In this document: one piece after another, positions 1 to 8,789 of the stretch | Layout: the number at the start of each line of letters is the position of its first letter | How positions within the stretch are numbered: position 1 is the stretch's first letter | Source: Flexilinea flocculi | Lineage (GTDB): Bacteria; Chloroflexota; Anaerolineae; Anaerolineales; Anaerolineaceae | Direction: 5' to 3' | Length of the DNA: 64,000 nt | Assembly: GCF_001192795.1 (NCBI RefSeq) | Contig: NZ_DF968181.1 | Location: forward strand, 1,788,974-1,852,973 | Program-made: the position numbers and the translations under genes | The notes under the pieces: generated by a model | Database searches by the model: none | The model's input: the letters and a program-made list of their open reading frames with translations, nothing else | What the model was told of the DNA's origin: nothing

Positions 1-1
1 A

Positions 2-649
2 AGCGCCATGGCAAGAGGAGGACTGATTGCAACGAATCATCAAAGGATATTTAACGAAATTCTTCCCAATGTACCGGTATATGAAGGATTTATTACATAT
101 GGCGGAATGTCAACGAAAGAAATTGAATCGATCGCCGTCGGGATGTATGAAATGGTTGACCTCAATATCGCTGGCAGCGGCGCAGAGTTTATCAGATTCT
201 TTGCGAACCGATTAATTGAGTACGGAGTACCCGTTGTAACACCTCCCGGGGGATTAGGCTGTCATATTGACGCTTCAAAATTCTTGCCAAATATCCCCTG
301 GAATGAGTATCCTGCCGGAGCTTTGGCAGCAGCAGTCTATATCATTTCCGGCTGCCGCGGAATGGAAAGAGGCAGTTTATCAATGGATCGGGAAGCTGAT
401 GGGGAAGAAGAACAATCCGACATGGAGCTTCTCCGACTGGCTGTCCCAAGAAGGACTTTTACGATGTCGCAATTAGAATTTTTAGCGGATCGTATTTCCT
501 GGCTCTACAATCATCGCGACCTCATTCAAGGATTAAAATGGGTTGAAGAACCGCCTGTGTTACGATTCTTTATCGGTCGCCTGGAATCCATTAATCGTTG
601 GGAGTACGATCTGCTTCAGGCCTTTCAATCGGATTTCGGAGCGTATTAA
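2..649 (+). CDS. tyrosine phenol-lyase / tryptophanase family protein, C-terminal part (gene starts before the window)
   Basis: The frame is already open at the first bases, so this is the last 215 codons of a longer gene. The family is about 460 residues, and the PLP lysine lies upstream of the window. The visible part is the beta-eliminating lyase C-terminal domain: YGGMSTKEIESIAVG, GGLGCHIDASKFLP, CRGMERGSL, LLRLAVPRR and LRFF all align by eye with tyrosine phenol-lyase and tryptophanase. The M-E-R-G segment resembles tyrosine phenol-lyases, where tryptophanases usually have V-E-x-G. This family splits Tyr or Trp into phenol or indole, pyruvate and ammonia in the cytoplasm. Odd point: the usual GGH motif reads GGL. 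The ATG at 8 is internal, not the start. Family is sure; substrate is not. Confidence 0.85.
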   Translation, partial: SAMARGGLIATNHQRIFNEILPNVPVYEGFITYGGMSTKEIESIAVGMYEMVDLNIAGSGAEFIRFFANRLIEYGVPVVTPPGGLGCHIDASKFLPNIPWNEYPAGALAAAVYIISGCRGMERGSLSMDREADGEEEQSDMELLRLAVPRRTFTMSQLEFLADRISWLYNHRDLIQGLKWVEEPPVLRFFIGRLESINRWEYDLLQAFQSDFGAY

Positions 650-739
650 CGATTTCGGCTGATGATTCGCACGCTCTGTTTGTTTTCGGCATAGTTTATT
701 AAGCATCTTCGATGATGATTCATTTCGATCAGGACATAC

Positions 740-1131
740 AGTAATTCGAAATAATAAAAATTAGGAGAAACGAATAAATATTGTCAAAAAAAAAGCTTGT
801 ACCTGAATGAATGATGTTCTATATGAAGTTATTAGAAAACAAGTCAAATGGTTTGGATAAATTCTGTCATTGTGTCATTGCGAGTCCCGCAGGAACGAAT
901 CAATCTCCTGCCGCATGCAAGAATAGAATGCTTCTCAATGATCGCAATGACAGATCATTACATGAATAATTCATCCAATAAATCTTTTACACAAAGCGCA
1001 AGAATCAACACAACATCATATATATTTTTTGCATCTTTCGAAATACTGCCCCATATTCCTGATGACTGAAATCATAAGAACGACAAGTTTTCTTGATGGT
1101 TTTGAAAAGTATTTTCATATTTCGAATTGCT
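740..1131. repeat. dispersed palindromic repeat copy, split by another repeat
   Basis: The left end reads AGTAATTCGAAAT (740-752). The right end (1101-1131) contains GAAAAGT and CATATTTCGAATTGCT, which is its inverted complement and matches the ends of other copies in this window. The roughly 390 bp between them is much longer than in other copies and contains a different inverted repeat at 873-952. No gene is supported in 650-1207. The short frame inside has no ribosome-binding site and is made of repeat sequence. Confidence 0.55.
873..952. repeat. TGTCATTGCGA inverted repeat element
   Basis: TGTCATTGCGA (873-883) is matched exactly by its complement TCGCAATGACA (942-952), enclosing a 58-bp interior. 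Elements with TCATTGCGAG ends are known as dispersed intergenic repeats in several bacterial phyla. This is the only copy I see here, and it lies inside the 740-1131 element. Confidence 0.6.
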
Positions 1132-1207
1132 CCTGTTGAACCAAACAAATATTTCTAAAGTAAAATGAATGATGTAGTGATTACTATTTTTTACAAGGAT
1201 CATAACG

Positions 1208-2125
1208 ATGGAAATTAAAACTGTTTCAATTATTGGCCATGGTGTTTTAGGAAACCTTTTCGGAAAAATCATCACCGATCACCTCGGAAAAGAAGCTGTT
1301 CGATTTGTCGCAGACAAAGATCGAATTGAACGCTATCAAAGAGAAGGTGTGTTTTCCAATGGAGAAAAATGCGATTTCCTCTATATGGATTCAGATGCAC
1401 CTTGTGAACCGGCTGATCTTGTGATATTTACAGTTAAATACCTGCAATTGAACAGTGCAATCAAGACAGCCAGGAACCAGATTGGAGATAATACGATCAT
1501 TTTATCTCTGCTAAATGGTATCGTCAGCGAAGAAATCATCGGAAAGACCTATGGAATGGACAAGATCCTCTACAGTGTCGCTCAAGGAATGGATGCTGTG
1601 AAAACAGGGAATCAACTGACGTATCATCTCCCTGGCCGAATTGAATTCGGTGAAGCAGATGGATCATATTCGGACAAAGTTAAAGCTGTGGATGAATTCT
1701 TCACGAAAGCTGGAATCGCTCATGGAATGCCGAAAGACATGATCAAAAAGATGTGGAGCAAATGGATGCTCAATGTCGGCGTCAATCAGGTGGTTACTGC
1801 TTACGAAACAACATATCGGGAAACGCAAAAAGAAGGGGAAGCCAGAGATAAATTCCTCGCTGCTATGAGAGAAGTCAAAGCAATCGCAAATTACAAAGGA
1901 ATCGATCTCACTGAAGCTGATATCCAGTACTGGGTAAATGATGTCCTTGCACCAATGAGTCCGGATGCCATGCCATCCATGCGGCAGGATACATTAGCTC
2001 ATCGTAAAACAGAGGTTGATCTATTTGCCGGAACAGTGATCCGACTTGGAAAAGAATGCGGCATTCCAACGCCAGTCAACCAATTCCTGTATGATCGTAT
2101 TAAAGAAATCGAAAGCAAATTTTAG
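1208..2125 (+). CDS. ketopantoate reductase (PanE/ApbA) family protein
   Basis: This is a 305-residue NAD(P)-dependent reductase of the PanE/ApbA family. Residues 6-15 carry the Rossmann GxGxxG (IIGHGVLG). The all-alpha C-terminal domain carries the family signature WSKWMLNVGVNQ, whose Lys and Asn are catalytic in PanE. Length is typical. The classical reaction reduces 2-dehydropantoate to pantoate with NADPH in pantothenate synthesis. Many clustered paralogues act on other 2-oxo acids, and no pantothenate gene lies nearby, so the substrate is open. The start is preceded by AAGGAT. Its stop is 23 bp before a MerR regulator on the same strand, suggesting the two are co-transcribed. Confidence 0.85.
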   Translation: MEIKTVSIIGHGVLGNLFGKIITDHLGKEAVRFVADKDRIERYQREGVFSNGEKCDFLYMDSDAPCEPADLVIFTVKYLQLNSAIKTARNQIGDNTIILSLLNGIVSEEIIGKTYGMDKILYSVAQGMDAVKTGNQLTYHLPGRIEFGEADGSYSDKVKAVDEFFTKAGIAHGMPKDMIKKMWSKWMLNVGVNQVVTAYETTYRETQKEGEARDKFLAAMREVKAIANYKGIDLTEADIQYWVNDVLAPMSPDAMPSMRQDTLAHRKTEVDLFAGTVIRLGKECGIPTPVNQFLYDRIKEIESKF

Positions 2126-2148
2126 AATAATTTGATTGAGGCATTCGA

Positions 2149-2595
2149 ATGAACTATTCCATCAGCGAAGCTGCAAAACGGATGAATACAACGCCCTATA
2201 CACTCAGATATTATGAAAAAGAGGGCTTGTTGCCTTTTATCGATCGAAATGCAAACGGGATTCGAGAATTCAAAGAAAGTGATTTTGAATGGCTGGCTCT
2301 CATTGAATGCCTGAAAGGTACTGGAATGCCTATCAAAGAGATTGGCGAATTCATCAGTTGGTGCATGGAGGGTGACAGCACACTGCAGAAACGGCTGGAT
2401 ATGTTCCTGAAACAAAAGGATGAACTCGAGAAAAAAATGGCTGAACTTCAAAAATACCTTGACAAGATCGATTACAAAATCTGGTACTACACCACTGCCG
2501 TTGAAGCTGGCACCGAATCGATTCATAAAAAAAACTGTGCTCAAATCGAAAACAATTCGACTGGAACGCTTGCCATAGAAGAAATCCATGCTTAA
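2149..2595 (+). CDS. MerR family transcriptional regulator
   Basis: This 148-residue protein has an N-terminal winged HTH (residues 2-70: YSISEAAKRMN, then TLRYYEKEGLLP, the MerR signature). A long amphipathic helix around residues 78-112 (KQKDELEKKMAELQKYLDKI) would form the dimer coiled coil. The short C-terminal tail has a single Cys (in KKNCAQ) and no metal-binding Cys cluster, so it is more like the small-molecule or aldehyde-sensing MerR branch than CueR or ZntR. It follows the PanE-like gene by 23 bp and is followed by a terminator, so the pair probably forms a two-gene unit. The inducer is unknown. Confidence 0.85.
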   Translation: MNYSISEAAKRMNTTPYTLRYYEKEGLLPFIDRNANGIREFKESDFEWLALIECLKGTGMPIKEIGEFISWCMEGDSTLQKRLDMFLKQKDELEKKMAELQKYLDKIDYKIWYYTTAVEAGTESIHKKNCAQIENNSTGTLAIEEIHA

Positions 2596-2650
2596 TGAAT
2601 AGCGCAAAAAACTGATTTGTAATTCTGCATCTGTTTTTTTATAAGGCATA

Positions 2651-2688
2651 AAAAACCTTGGCTCATGAATTAGCTGCCAAGGTTTTTT
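2651..2688. terminator. bidirectional rho-independent terminator
   Basis: AAAAACCTTGGC (2651-2662) pairs with GCCAAGGTTTTT (2676-2687), with a 13-nt loop and a T or A run on each side. It lies between the convergent MerR and TspO-like genes and would serve both. Confidence 0.85.
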
Positions 2689-2739
2689 AATTCAAAAAAT
2701 GCCTATGATTGAAAGGGATTTAATTTTATTGGATACAGG

Positions 2740-3528
2740 TCATTTTTCTACAACAGGGATCACAGAAAACCGATTTCGAATCAACTGTACGACAGCAATC
2801 AACAGTAAAAGGATCATTCCAACAAGAGCAATTGTTTGCAGCAGGTTATATTCGCCGTTAAAACCTTCAGGCGCTTTTAGGAATTGATAAATTCCAAAAT
2901 ATGCCCAGGAAACAGGAAGCGGAAAAGCGGCATTGCGGATTTTCAAGAGCACAAGAATTAACAACACGATTGCGATTAATAGAATTGCAACTGCCCAGGT
3001 CGATTTGGCAATTCCGAAGCCATCCCATTCTTGTTTTACGAATGCAGCTGAAATATTAACCACGTTTGCAATAAATAACCAACCGGTATATATTCCGAAT
3101 GTCAAAGGCAACAGCCACTGCTTTCCGTCCTGAATTGTCAGTAACTTTTGGCATATGATTGATAACGTGATAACAAACCCCAATATAAACAGAACTGATA
3201 ACTCAACTAATTCATAAGAGAAAGAAACAATCCATGCAATATTCAATAAACAAGAAATCCAGAAAAGAACAGAAATCTGATTTAAGGCTTTTTGGAAATA
3301 AGGATCGTTCTTTTTTACAAGCATAATAATAACGGAAATGATTAACAAAGAATAAATCACACTCCAGATGCTGAAAGTGGAAGGACTCGGTGTGATCAGG
3401 GTAAGGTAGGTATCCGAAATTTCCTTTTGCGAAAGGCCATTAATTAAGCCCAACGCTCCCAGTGTATTGATAACCAATGTAACTGCCAATAAGATCAAAT
3501 TGACCCAGGCTTTTTTTGTTGCATTCAT
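2740..3528 (-). CDS. TspO/MBR-like tryptophan-rich membrane protein
   Basis: This 262-residue integral membrane protein has about eight hydrophobic segments. The segment TPSPSTFSIWSVIYSLL (about residues 46-62) matches the conserved first block of the long bacterial tryptophan-rich sensory (TspO-related) proteins. Conserved Trp residues in FWISCLLNIAWI and WAYFGIYQFLK fit the same family. TspO proteins bind tetrapyrroles or other small hydrophobic ligands; the role of this longer branch is not well defined. AAGGAGAAAT precedes the ATG. It stands alone, convergent with the MerR unit. Family assignment is fair; function is unknown. Confidence 0.65.
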   Translation of the reverse strand: MNATKKAWVNLILLAVTLVINTLGALGLINGLSQKEISDTYLTLITPSPSTFSIWSVIYSLLIISVIIMLVKKNDPYFQKALNQISVLFWISCLLNIAWIVSFSYELVELSVLFILGFVITLSIICQKLLTIQDGKQWLLPLTFGIYTGWLFIANVVNISAAFVKQEWDGFGIAKSTWAVAILLIAIVLLILVLLKIRNAAFPLPVSWAYFGIYQFLKAPEGFNGEYNLLQTIALVGMILLLLIAVVQLIRNRFSVIPVVEK

Positions 3529-3820
3529 GAGATTTCTCCTTTTAATACTGTTTTCCTGACATGTAAAAGAAGATTATGAGAAAGCTTCTTTATCCTTACC
3601 AATGTCTGATTTACGAAGACCGGATCAAAAGGGAACTTTCCCTCCCATTTTGATCTACCAATGGAATGAAGTTGAATTGAAATCATTTCAAATCATTTTT
3701 CAAAATAAGGTTTAATTTCTTCTGTTTTCTTATAATCCATTGCACTCCTGATTAGAATTTATTGCTTGAATCAATTGTACAATATATCGATTATTTTCAA
3801 TTACAGTATTAAATTTATCC

Positions 3821-3960
3821 ATTAATTCGAAATAGTGACTTACTTTTCGAATCAATTGAGGGGAAAATCTTTGTAGTATTGTTTTTGCATAAAACGCAAA
3901 AAACAATACTACAAGAGGCTTTCTCTTTTTTCTAATAAGGTTCAATTAAATTTCGAAGTG
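3821..3960. repeat. dispersed palindromic repeat copy with strong internal hairpin
   Basis: The left end ATTAATTCGAAAT (3821-3833) continues into CTTACTTTTCGAAT, as in other copies. The right end is AAATTTCGAAGTG (about 3948-3960). The interior carries an 18-bp hairpin, TTGTAGTATTGTTTTTGC (3871-3888) with GCAAAAAACAATACTACAA (3896-3914), with one bulged A. The rest of the 3529-4000 gap shows only AT-rich sequence. A short minus-strand frame over this element is not supported. Confidence 0.65.
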
Positions 3961-4000
3961 CCACATTTTTTACGACAGTTTTTTGCGAAGTAATATATCG

Positions 4001-5170
4001 TTATCGATAGGATTCCTGATAAATCTTCAAACAATCCTCATCCGTAAGAACTGCCGGATCTACATGGAACAAGTGCCCCATCGTATGTCGGGCATTCTTC
4101 ACGATTTCAGGTAACTCTTCACGAGTAATGCCATAATCAGACATTTTCAATTGATCGACATGACATCGGCGCTGCAGATCAACCAATGCATCGACAAAAT
4201 CCATCGGTTGTGAGGCTTCCGTTTTGCCCAATGCCTGAGCCATTTTTACGAGACGATCATCACAGGAGCCGGATTTCGCAAAGAATGTGTAATACGCTTT
4301 GCTGATCATGATCAAACCCGCGCCATGAGGCAAATTCGGGTGATAGGCACTGAGCGCATGTTCCAGTGAATGTTCCGAAATACATCCAGAAACACTTTCT
4401 ACAATACCGGATAAGGTATTCGCCAATGCGACATTGTCCCGCGCATCGAGATTTTTCCCATCCGCAACTGCTTTGTCAAGATTTGCTCCGATCGACTCAA
4501 TTGCTTTTAACGCGAAAAGATCGCTCATCACGTTGGCTGTTGTATTGAGGTATCCTTCGGTACTGTGGAACAATGCATCAAATCCCTGGTAAGCAGTTAA
4601 AGTTGGCGGAATGGAGACCATCAGTTCCGGATCCACGATTGATAAATACGGGAAAGTGCAATCCCACCCGGATCCAATCTTCTCATTTGTATCTTCTTTG
4701 GTGATCACAGCCCAGGGATCAGCTTCGGTTCCCGTACCGGCTGTCGTCGTAATCGCAACAATCGGAAGCGGCTGATTCTTAACCGGTTGACCTTTACCGC
4801 TGCCAGCTCCTACATAATCCCAGTAATTCCCGTCATTGGTAGCCATCACAGCTATCGCTTTTGCAGAATCAATGCTGCTGCCGCCGCCAAAGCCAATTAC
4901 GAAATCGCATTGCTCTGCTTTTGCCAGAGCAGCACCTTCCGTGACATGTTTCAACATCGGATTGGGCATTACTTTATCAAAAACCACATAGCTCACACCG
5001 GCTTTATCCAACTGCCCTTCAAGTTGATCCAGGTATCCGTTTGCGCGGATCGATTTTCCAGATGAAATCACAATCAAAGCTTTTTTGCCGGGCAGTGTTT
5101 GCTGATGCAGATTGTTAAGCTGACCGCGTCCAAATAGAATTCGGACTGGAACATAGTAATTAAAATTCAT
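4001..5170 (-). CDS. iron-containing alcohol dehydrogenase
   Basis: This 389-residue protein belongs to the group III Fe-dependent alcohol dehydrogenases (NAD(P)-linked interconversion of alcohols and aldehydes, cytoplasmic). The dinucleotide site FGGGSSIDSAKA lies near residues 94-105, followed by TTTAGTGTEA (141-150). The four metal ligands are visible as D198 and H202 (GFDALFHSTEG), H271 (LEHALSAY) and H282 (LPHGAG). An upstream in-frame ATG at 5185 would put the ribosome-binding site GGAGG inside the gene, so I take the ATG at 5170 as the start. No neighbouring gene fixes the substrate; it is a monocistronic unit, probably fermentative. Confidence 0.9.
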   Translation of the reverse strand: MNFNYYVPVRILFGRGQLNNLHQQTLPGKKALIVISSGKSIRANGYLDQLEGQLDKAGVSYVVFDKVMPNPMLKHVTEGAALAKAEQCDFVIGFGGGSSIDSAKAIAVMATNDGNYWDYVGAGSGKGQPVKNQPLPIVAITTTAGTGTEADPWAVITKEDTNEKIGSGWDCTFPYLSIVDPELMVSIPPTLTAYQGFDALFHSTEGYLNTTANVMSDLFALKAIESIGANLDKAVADGKNLDARDNVALANTLSGIVESVSGCISEHSLEHALSAYHPNLPHGAGLIMISKAYYTFFAKSGSCDDRLVKMAQALGKTEASQPMDFVDALVDLQRRCHVDQLKMSDYGITREELPEIVKNARHTMGHLFHVDPAVLTDEDCLKIYQESYR

Positions 5171-5484
5171 GATTCTTTCCTCCATTTTTTCTGTTTCGCT
5201 TTTGATAATTCAATCATATAACTTGGAGTTGGCTCTAAGTCAAGGTCTAAATTGATGATTCATGATGTCCTAATTACTCAGAAAATTAAACGAATATGTA
5301 TAAAGAAAAGAAAAATTGTTGTTGCATTTTCTTTGTCAATTCACACCTTTTTGTAGAATTAAATGCAACCTCCTCTTTGTCAGACTTAGTGCAACCTGGA
5401 TTTCCCTTTTTCATCTTCCCAAGTTGCATTTACTATTTCAATTCACGAGGTCGTTGATTAACAACTCATTTTTATGAAATTACT

Positions 5485-5513
5485 TGACCTGATTCAATAC
5501 CTGTGCTAAAATT
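5485..5513 (+). promoter_or_regulatory. promoter of the tRNA-Asp gene
   Basis: TTGACC (5485-5490), a 17-bp spacer and TAAAAT (5508-5513) preceded by an extended TGC lie 44 bp before the mature tRNA. The remainder of 5171-5556 is AT-rich with no gene and no other clear signal. Confidence 0.7.
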
Positions 5514-5556
5514 TCTCCCGTTGAGCGAATCAGAGACGAAAGTCAAAGAAAACTCT

Positions 5557-5629
5557 GGGGGCGTGGTGTAGCGGCTAACATGCGGCCCTGTCAAGGCCGA
5601 GATCGCGGGTTCGAACCCCGTCGCTCCCG
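5557..5629 (+). tRNA. tRNA-Asp (anticodon GUC)
   Basis: A complete cloverleaf can be drawn. The acceptor stem is GGGGGCG (5557-5563) with CGCTCCC (5622-5628, one G-T pair) and discriminator G. The D arm has a 4-bp stem. The anticodon stem CGGCC/GGCCG holds loop CTGTCAA with GUC at 5590-5592. The T arm is GCGGG-TTCGAAC-CCCGT. CCA is not encoded. Confidence 0.97.
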
Positions 5630-5632
5630 CAC

Positions 5633-5663
5633 AAAGGTGTACTAATAAAAGTACACCTTTTTT
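5633..5663 (+). terminator. rho-independent terminator of tRNA-Asp
   Basis: AAAGGTGTAC and GTACACCTTT form a 10-bp stem followed by a T run, directly after the tRNA. Nothing else is seen up to 5842. Confidence 0.85.
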
Positions 5664-5842
5664 GTTTAATACTTCGGTAATGATCGATAAAACTATTTTA
5701 TACTGATCGAGTTTCACGAATCAATTTATTGAATTCTGTTTTCATTTATTGAAAATGACAGATCGGGCGACTCCCCACCAACATATATTCTTGATCGATG
5801 AAAAAACCATTAATCGGACATTAAGCGTTTCTGTCCCTACCC

Positions 5843-7342
5843 TCAACGATTATTTACAGAAAGACGGATCATGTTCCAGGAAGAAGGCGGCAGATCGATT
5901 GTGAGGATTCCATCTTTTGTATTCGGGCACTCTCTTGCCTGCGGTTTGATAGGCTCATGATCAGCATCATTCCGCTGAGCAGAGTCATTCCCGGACAAAG
6001 AAATCCATTCCTGAACATAATCCCAATCCTGATTGAAGTAAATCGTGCAATTCAGGGCTTCGGTCTGATTTCGATTAACCAAAAAAAGCGTGCAAATGCC
6101 ATCGAGGTTTAATACTGCGGATGCGTCCAGATAAGGGACATTTTTCCGAATTGTGCAATCATATTGTGCGGATTCACAGCTTAACCGCAGACTTGTTCCT
6201 CTTCCATATTTTGACAGGTAAAGAAAAGGATAGTAAATCGTCTGGACCCACGCGCGTCCATTGGGTTCCGTCATGATCGGTGCGATGACATTAACAAGCT
6301 GCGCCAGACAGGCAATTTTTACCGTATCCGCATTGCGTAAAAGTGTGTTCAACATACATCCGACCAGCAACGCATCCGCAAGATCATAATTTTCTTCCTC
6401 GATGGGTCGGGCTACAGTCCATTTGGGCGGCTGTTGACCGCTTTTTTGAAAATGGTACCAGACGTTCCATTCATCAAAAGACAATGCAATATCATGCGCC
6501 TCTTTTTGCTCCATCTTCGCTTCCCGACAGATCACTGCAATTTTGTGGATCATCTCTTCCATCTCAAGACTCCGGGAAAGGAAAGAAGGAATATCACCGT
6601 CATTATTCTGGTAATACTGATGTAGAGAAATGTAATCGATATACCGATAACAATGCTTGAGGACAGTTCGTTCCCAGGAACCAAAAGTTGGCATGTCATA
6701 GAAAGAGCTGCCGCAGGCAATCAGCTCGATCGATGGATCCATCCATTTCATCATCTTAGCGGTTTCACAGGCAATTCGGCCGTATTCCTCCGCTGTTTTC
6801 ATACAGATTTGCCAGGGTCCATCCATTTCATTACCAAGACACCAGAGCTTGATATTATAGGGCTTCTCATGTCCATTTTGGCGTCGCAAATTCGCAAATT
6901 TGGTAGGCAGATCGCCATTAACATATTCAAGCAGATCAACCGCAGATTGCGGTGTTCCGGTGCCAAGGTTGACACCCAGCATAGGTTCGATTCCAAGTCG
7001 TTCACACCATTGCAGAAATTCATCGGTGCCCACTTCATTGGGTTCAAGCGCTGACCAGGCGAGATCTGCCCGCATCAGGCGTTCGTCTTTGGGACCGATC
7101 CCATCCAGCCAGTTATAGCCGGAGAGGAAATTCCCGCCGGGATAGCGGATATGAGACAGGTTCAATGGCCGAATCAGACTGGCTACATCCGTGCGAAAGC
7201 CATACTTATCCGCAGTGGTATGACCTGGCTCATAAATACCAGTGTAGACAGCACGCCCCATATGTTCGATGAAAGAGCTGAAAATTCGTTTATCGATTGG
7301 TGCAATCGTTTGATTTTTTGATATTGAGATTTCGGCATTCAT
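5843..7342 (-). CDS. abfA: GH51 alpha-L-arabinofuranosidase
   Basis: This 499-residue cytoplasmic enzyme (no signal peptide) has the length and motifs of GH51 arabinofuranosidases, which remove terminal alpha-L-arabinofuranosyl units from imported arabino-oligosaccharides by a retaining mechanism. The acid/base Glu is E172 in CLGNEMDGPWQ and the nucleophile is E291 in SFDEWNVWYH. N-terminal landmarks FIEHMGRAVYTGIYEPGH and RYPGGNF are also present. The first two thirds form the catalytic barrel; the last roughly 150 residues are the beta-sandwich. Its start is 2 bp after the stop of the LacI gene, so the two form one transcript under that repressor, opposite a GH127 gene on the other arm. Confidence 0.95.
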   Translation of the reverse strand: MNAEISISKNQTIAPIDKRIFSSFIEHMGRAVYTGIYEPGHTTADKYGFRTDVASLIRPLNLSHIRYPGGNFLSGYNWLDGIGPKDERLMRADLAWSALEPNEVGTDEFLQWCERLGIEPMLGVNLGTGTPQSAVDLLEYVNGDLPTKFANLRRQNGHEKPYNIKLWCLGNEMDGPWQICMKTAEEYGRIACETAKMMKWMDPSIELIACGSSFYDMPTFGSWERTVLKHCYRYIDYISLHQYYQNNDGDIPSFLSRSLEMEEMIHKIAVICREAKMEQKEAHDIALSFDEWNVWYHFQKSGQQPPKWTVARPIEEENYDLADALLVGCMLNTLLRNADTVKIACLAQLVNVIAPIMTEPNGRAWVQTIYYPFLYLSKYGRGTSLRLSCESAQYDCTIRKNVPYLDASAVLNLDGICTLFLVNRNQTEALNCTIYFNQDWDYVQEWISLSGNDSAQRNDADHEPIKPQARECPNTKDGILTIDLPPSSWNMIRLSVNNR

Positions 7343-7344
7343 TT

Positions 7345-8379
7345 TTATTCGTTGATTCTTTGAGTAGATTCTCGCTCAATGATTGTACAGTCGAGCATAA
7401 TTTGATGCCCCGTTGGTTTTTCGCCTTGCAGGAGGCGCAGCATTTCTTTTGCAGCAGTCTGGCCGATTTCAAATAACGGGAGTGCCACGCTTGATAGGCT
7501 GGGGCGGCATACCGACGCTATCGCCTGATTATCAAAGCCGATGAGCCGGAAATCTTTTCCAACTTCGATCCCATTTGCATTGCAGTAATCCAAAACACCT
7601 AATGCCATCAAATCGTTATGTGCAAATATGGCAGTCACACCTTCACGGATCAATTGTTTGCCTAGAACGCTGCCGCAGTCGCGCCCCCAATCTCCTGTTA
7701 GTGTCAGATTCGGATCGTAGGGAATTCCATGCGCGAACAACGCAGATTGATGTCCGCGGATTCGTTTTGCCGTATGACTGCTATCCGCCAGCCCGGTAAT
7801 CATCCCGATTTTTCGATCACCACGGTTGAGCAGAAGCTCCGTCTCTTCATAACTGGCTTTTTCATCGTTATAGATAATGGAAGGAATGGATGGATCTTCA
7901 CTGACGCAGTACGCACAGACATATTTTAGATTGGTATGATCAGGCAGCGAAATAACGATATGGCTGTGACACCCGATATAGATGATTCCATCAACCTGCT
8001 TGCTGATCATGTCATCCACAGTAGAATGCACCAGCTCAACACTTTCTTTTAGATCTTTCGGTCCATTGCCATATCGTTTGAAAAAGCGCAGATTGGAAAG
8101 AATGTAATGATACCCTGCCGTCTCACATTCCGCAGCGATTCCATCAACAATTTCAGGAGCGTTAAAAACGGTCAGATCTTCTGTGATAATACCAATCGTG
8201 TGACTGGACCCAGCTTTTAAGTTTCTCGCATTCAGATTGGGATGATAATTCAGATTTCTAGCGACTTCGAGTACTTTTTCCCTGACCTTTGGGTTGACGC
8301 CAGTTTTCCCGTTAAGTACTTTACTGACGGTTGCAATTGAAACGTTTGCCTGTTTCGATATTTCTTTTATCGTAGCCAT
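7345..8379 (-). CDS. LacI family repressor of the arabinofuranosidase locus
   Basis: This 344-residue protein has the LacI HTH at residues 2-24 (TIKEISKQANVSIATVSKVLNG), a hinge helix to about residue 60 and a type 1 periplasmic-binding-like ligand domain. It sits between a GH51 gene (same transcript) and the divergent GH127/ABC operon. The shared 410-bp intergenic region has four TAAACGTTTA-like palindromes, the classical LacI-family operator type. It therefore probably represses both arms and itself, and is released by arabinose or an arabino-oligosaccharide. The inducer is inference from the neighbours. Confidence 0.92.
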   Translation of the reverse strand: MATIKEISKQANVSIATVSKVLNGKTGVNPKVREKVLEVARNLNYHPNLNARNLKAGSSHTIGIITEDLTVFNAPEIVDGIAAECETAGYHYILSNLRFFKRYGNGPKDLKESVELVHSTVDDMISKQVDGIIYIGCHSHIVISLPDHTNLKYVCAYCVSEDPSIPSIIYNDEKASYEETELLLNRGDRKIGMITGLADSSHTAKRIRGHQSALFAHGIPYDPNLTLTGDWGRDCGSVLGKQLIREGVTAIFAHNDLMALGVLDYCNANGIEVGKDFRLIGFDNQAIASVCRPSLSSVALPLFEIGQTAAKEMLRLLQGEKPTGHQIMLDCTIIERESTQRINE

Positions 8380-8412
8380 TTTTACACCTGCACATTATTC
8401 TGATCCTCATAA

Positions 8413-8422
8413 TAAACGTTTT
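8413..8422. promoter_or_regulatory. LacI-type operator near the repressor gene
   Basis: TAAACGTTTT, a half-perfect version of the palindrome, lies 33 bp upstream of the repressor start, in its untranslated leader. Confidence 0.6.
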
Positions 8423-8534
8423 CTTCTGGAATTTCAAGGGGATTTTAAATCGTTTTTCGGCAGAATAAAACTATATTATTACAAATATCAGATATAAAAG
8501 CAAGAAACACGCAACACTGTCAGTTGCTCTGTTG

Positions 8535-8544
8535 TAAACGTTTA
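8535..8544. promoter_or_regulatory. LacI-type operator, perfect palindrome
   Basis: TAAACGTTTA, perfectly symmetric around CG, sits midway in the divergent region. Confidence 0.7.
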
Positions 8545-8656
8545 ATCAAGAATATTCACATAAACATCAAAAATATATGGAGCAGAGTTCGGCATATGCT
8601 TTAATTTTTTATAAATTAGTTAAATTAGTAATATATAAATATGAAATAAGTAACTC

Positions 8657-8709
8657 TTTACAAATGGAATGATCGATGATAAAGTATCAATATGCTGTTA
8701 AACGTTTTA
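8657..8709 (+). promoter_or_regulatory. promoter and downstream operator of the GH127/ABC operon
   Basis: TTTACA (8657-8662), a 17-bp spacer and TAAAGT (8680-8685) form a promoter. The operator TTAAACGTTTTA (8698-8709) begins 12 bp after the -10, so a bound repressor would cover the start of transcription. A fourth half-matching site, ATAACGTTTA, is at 8761-8770, close to the GH127 ribosome-binding site. Apart from these sites the 8380-8789 gap is AT-rich and empty. Confidence 0.65.
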
Positions 8710-8789
8710 CTTTTCGCTGAAGATTATTTTAAATTCACCTCGTATACACAATAATATTAAATAACGTTTAACTATTTGAAAGGGAACTT

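Noticed and set aside
848-1069. Plus-strand open frame of 73 codons
   Set aside because: It runs through the TGTCATTGCGA inverted repeat, has no ribosome-binding site and resembles no protein.
3730-3945. Minus-strand open frame of 71 codons
   Set aside because: It is mostly the hairpin and end of a dispersed repeat; no ribosome-binding site or family resemblance.
5472-5717. Minus-strand open frame of about 81 codons containing GATGFEPAIS
   Set aside because: It is the antisense of the tRNA-Asp gene and its terminator, a well-known false gene.
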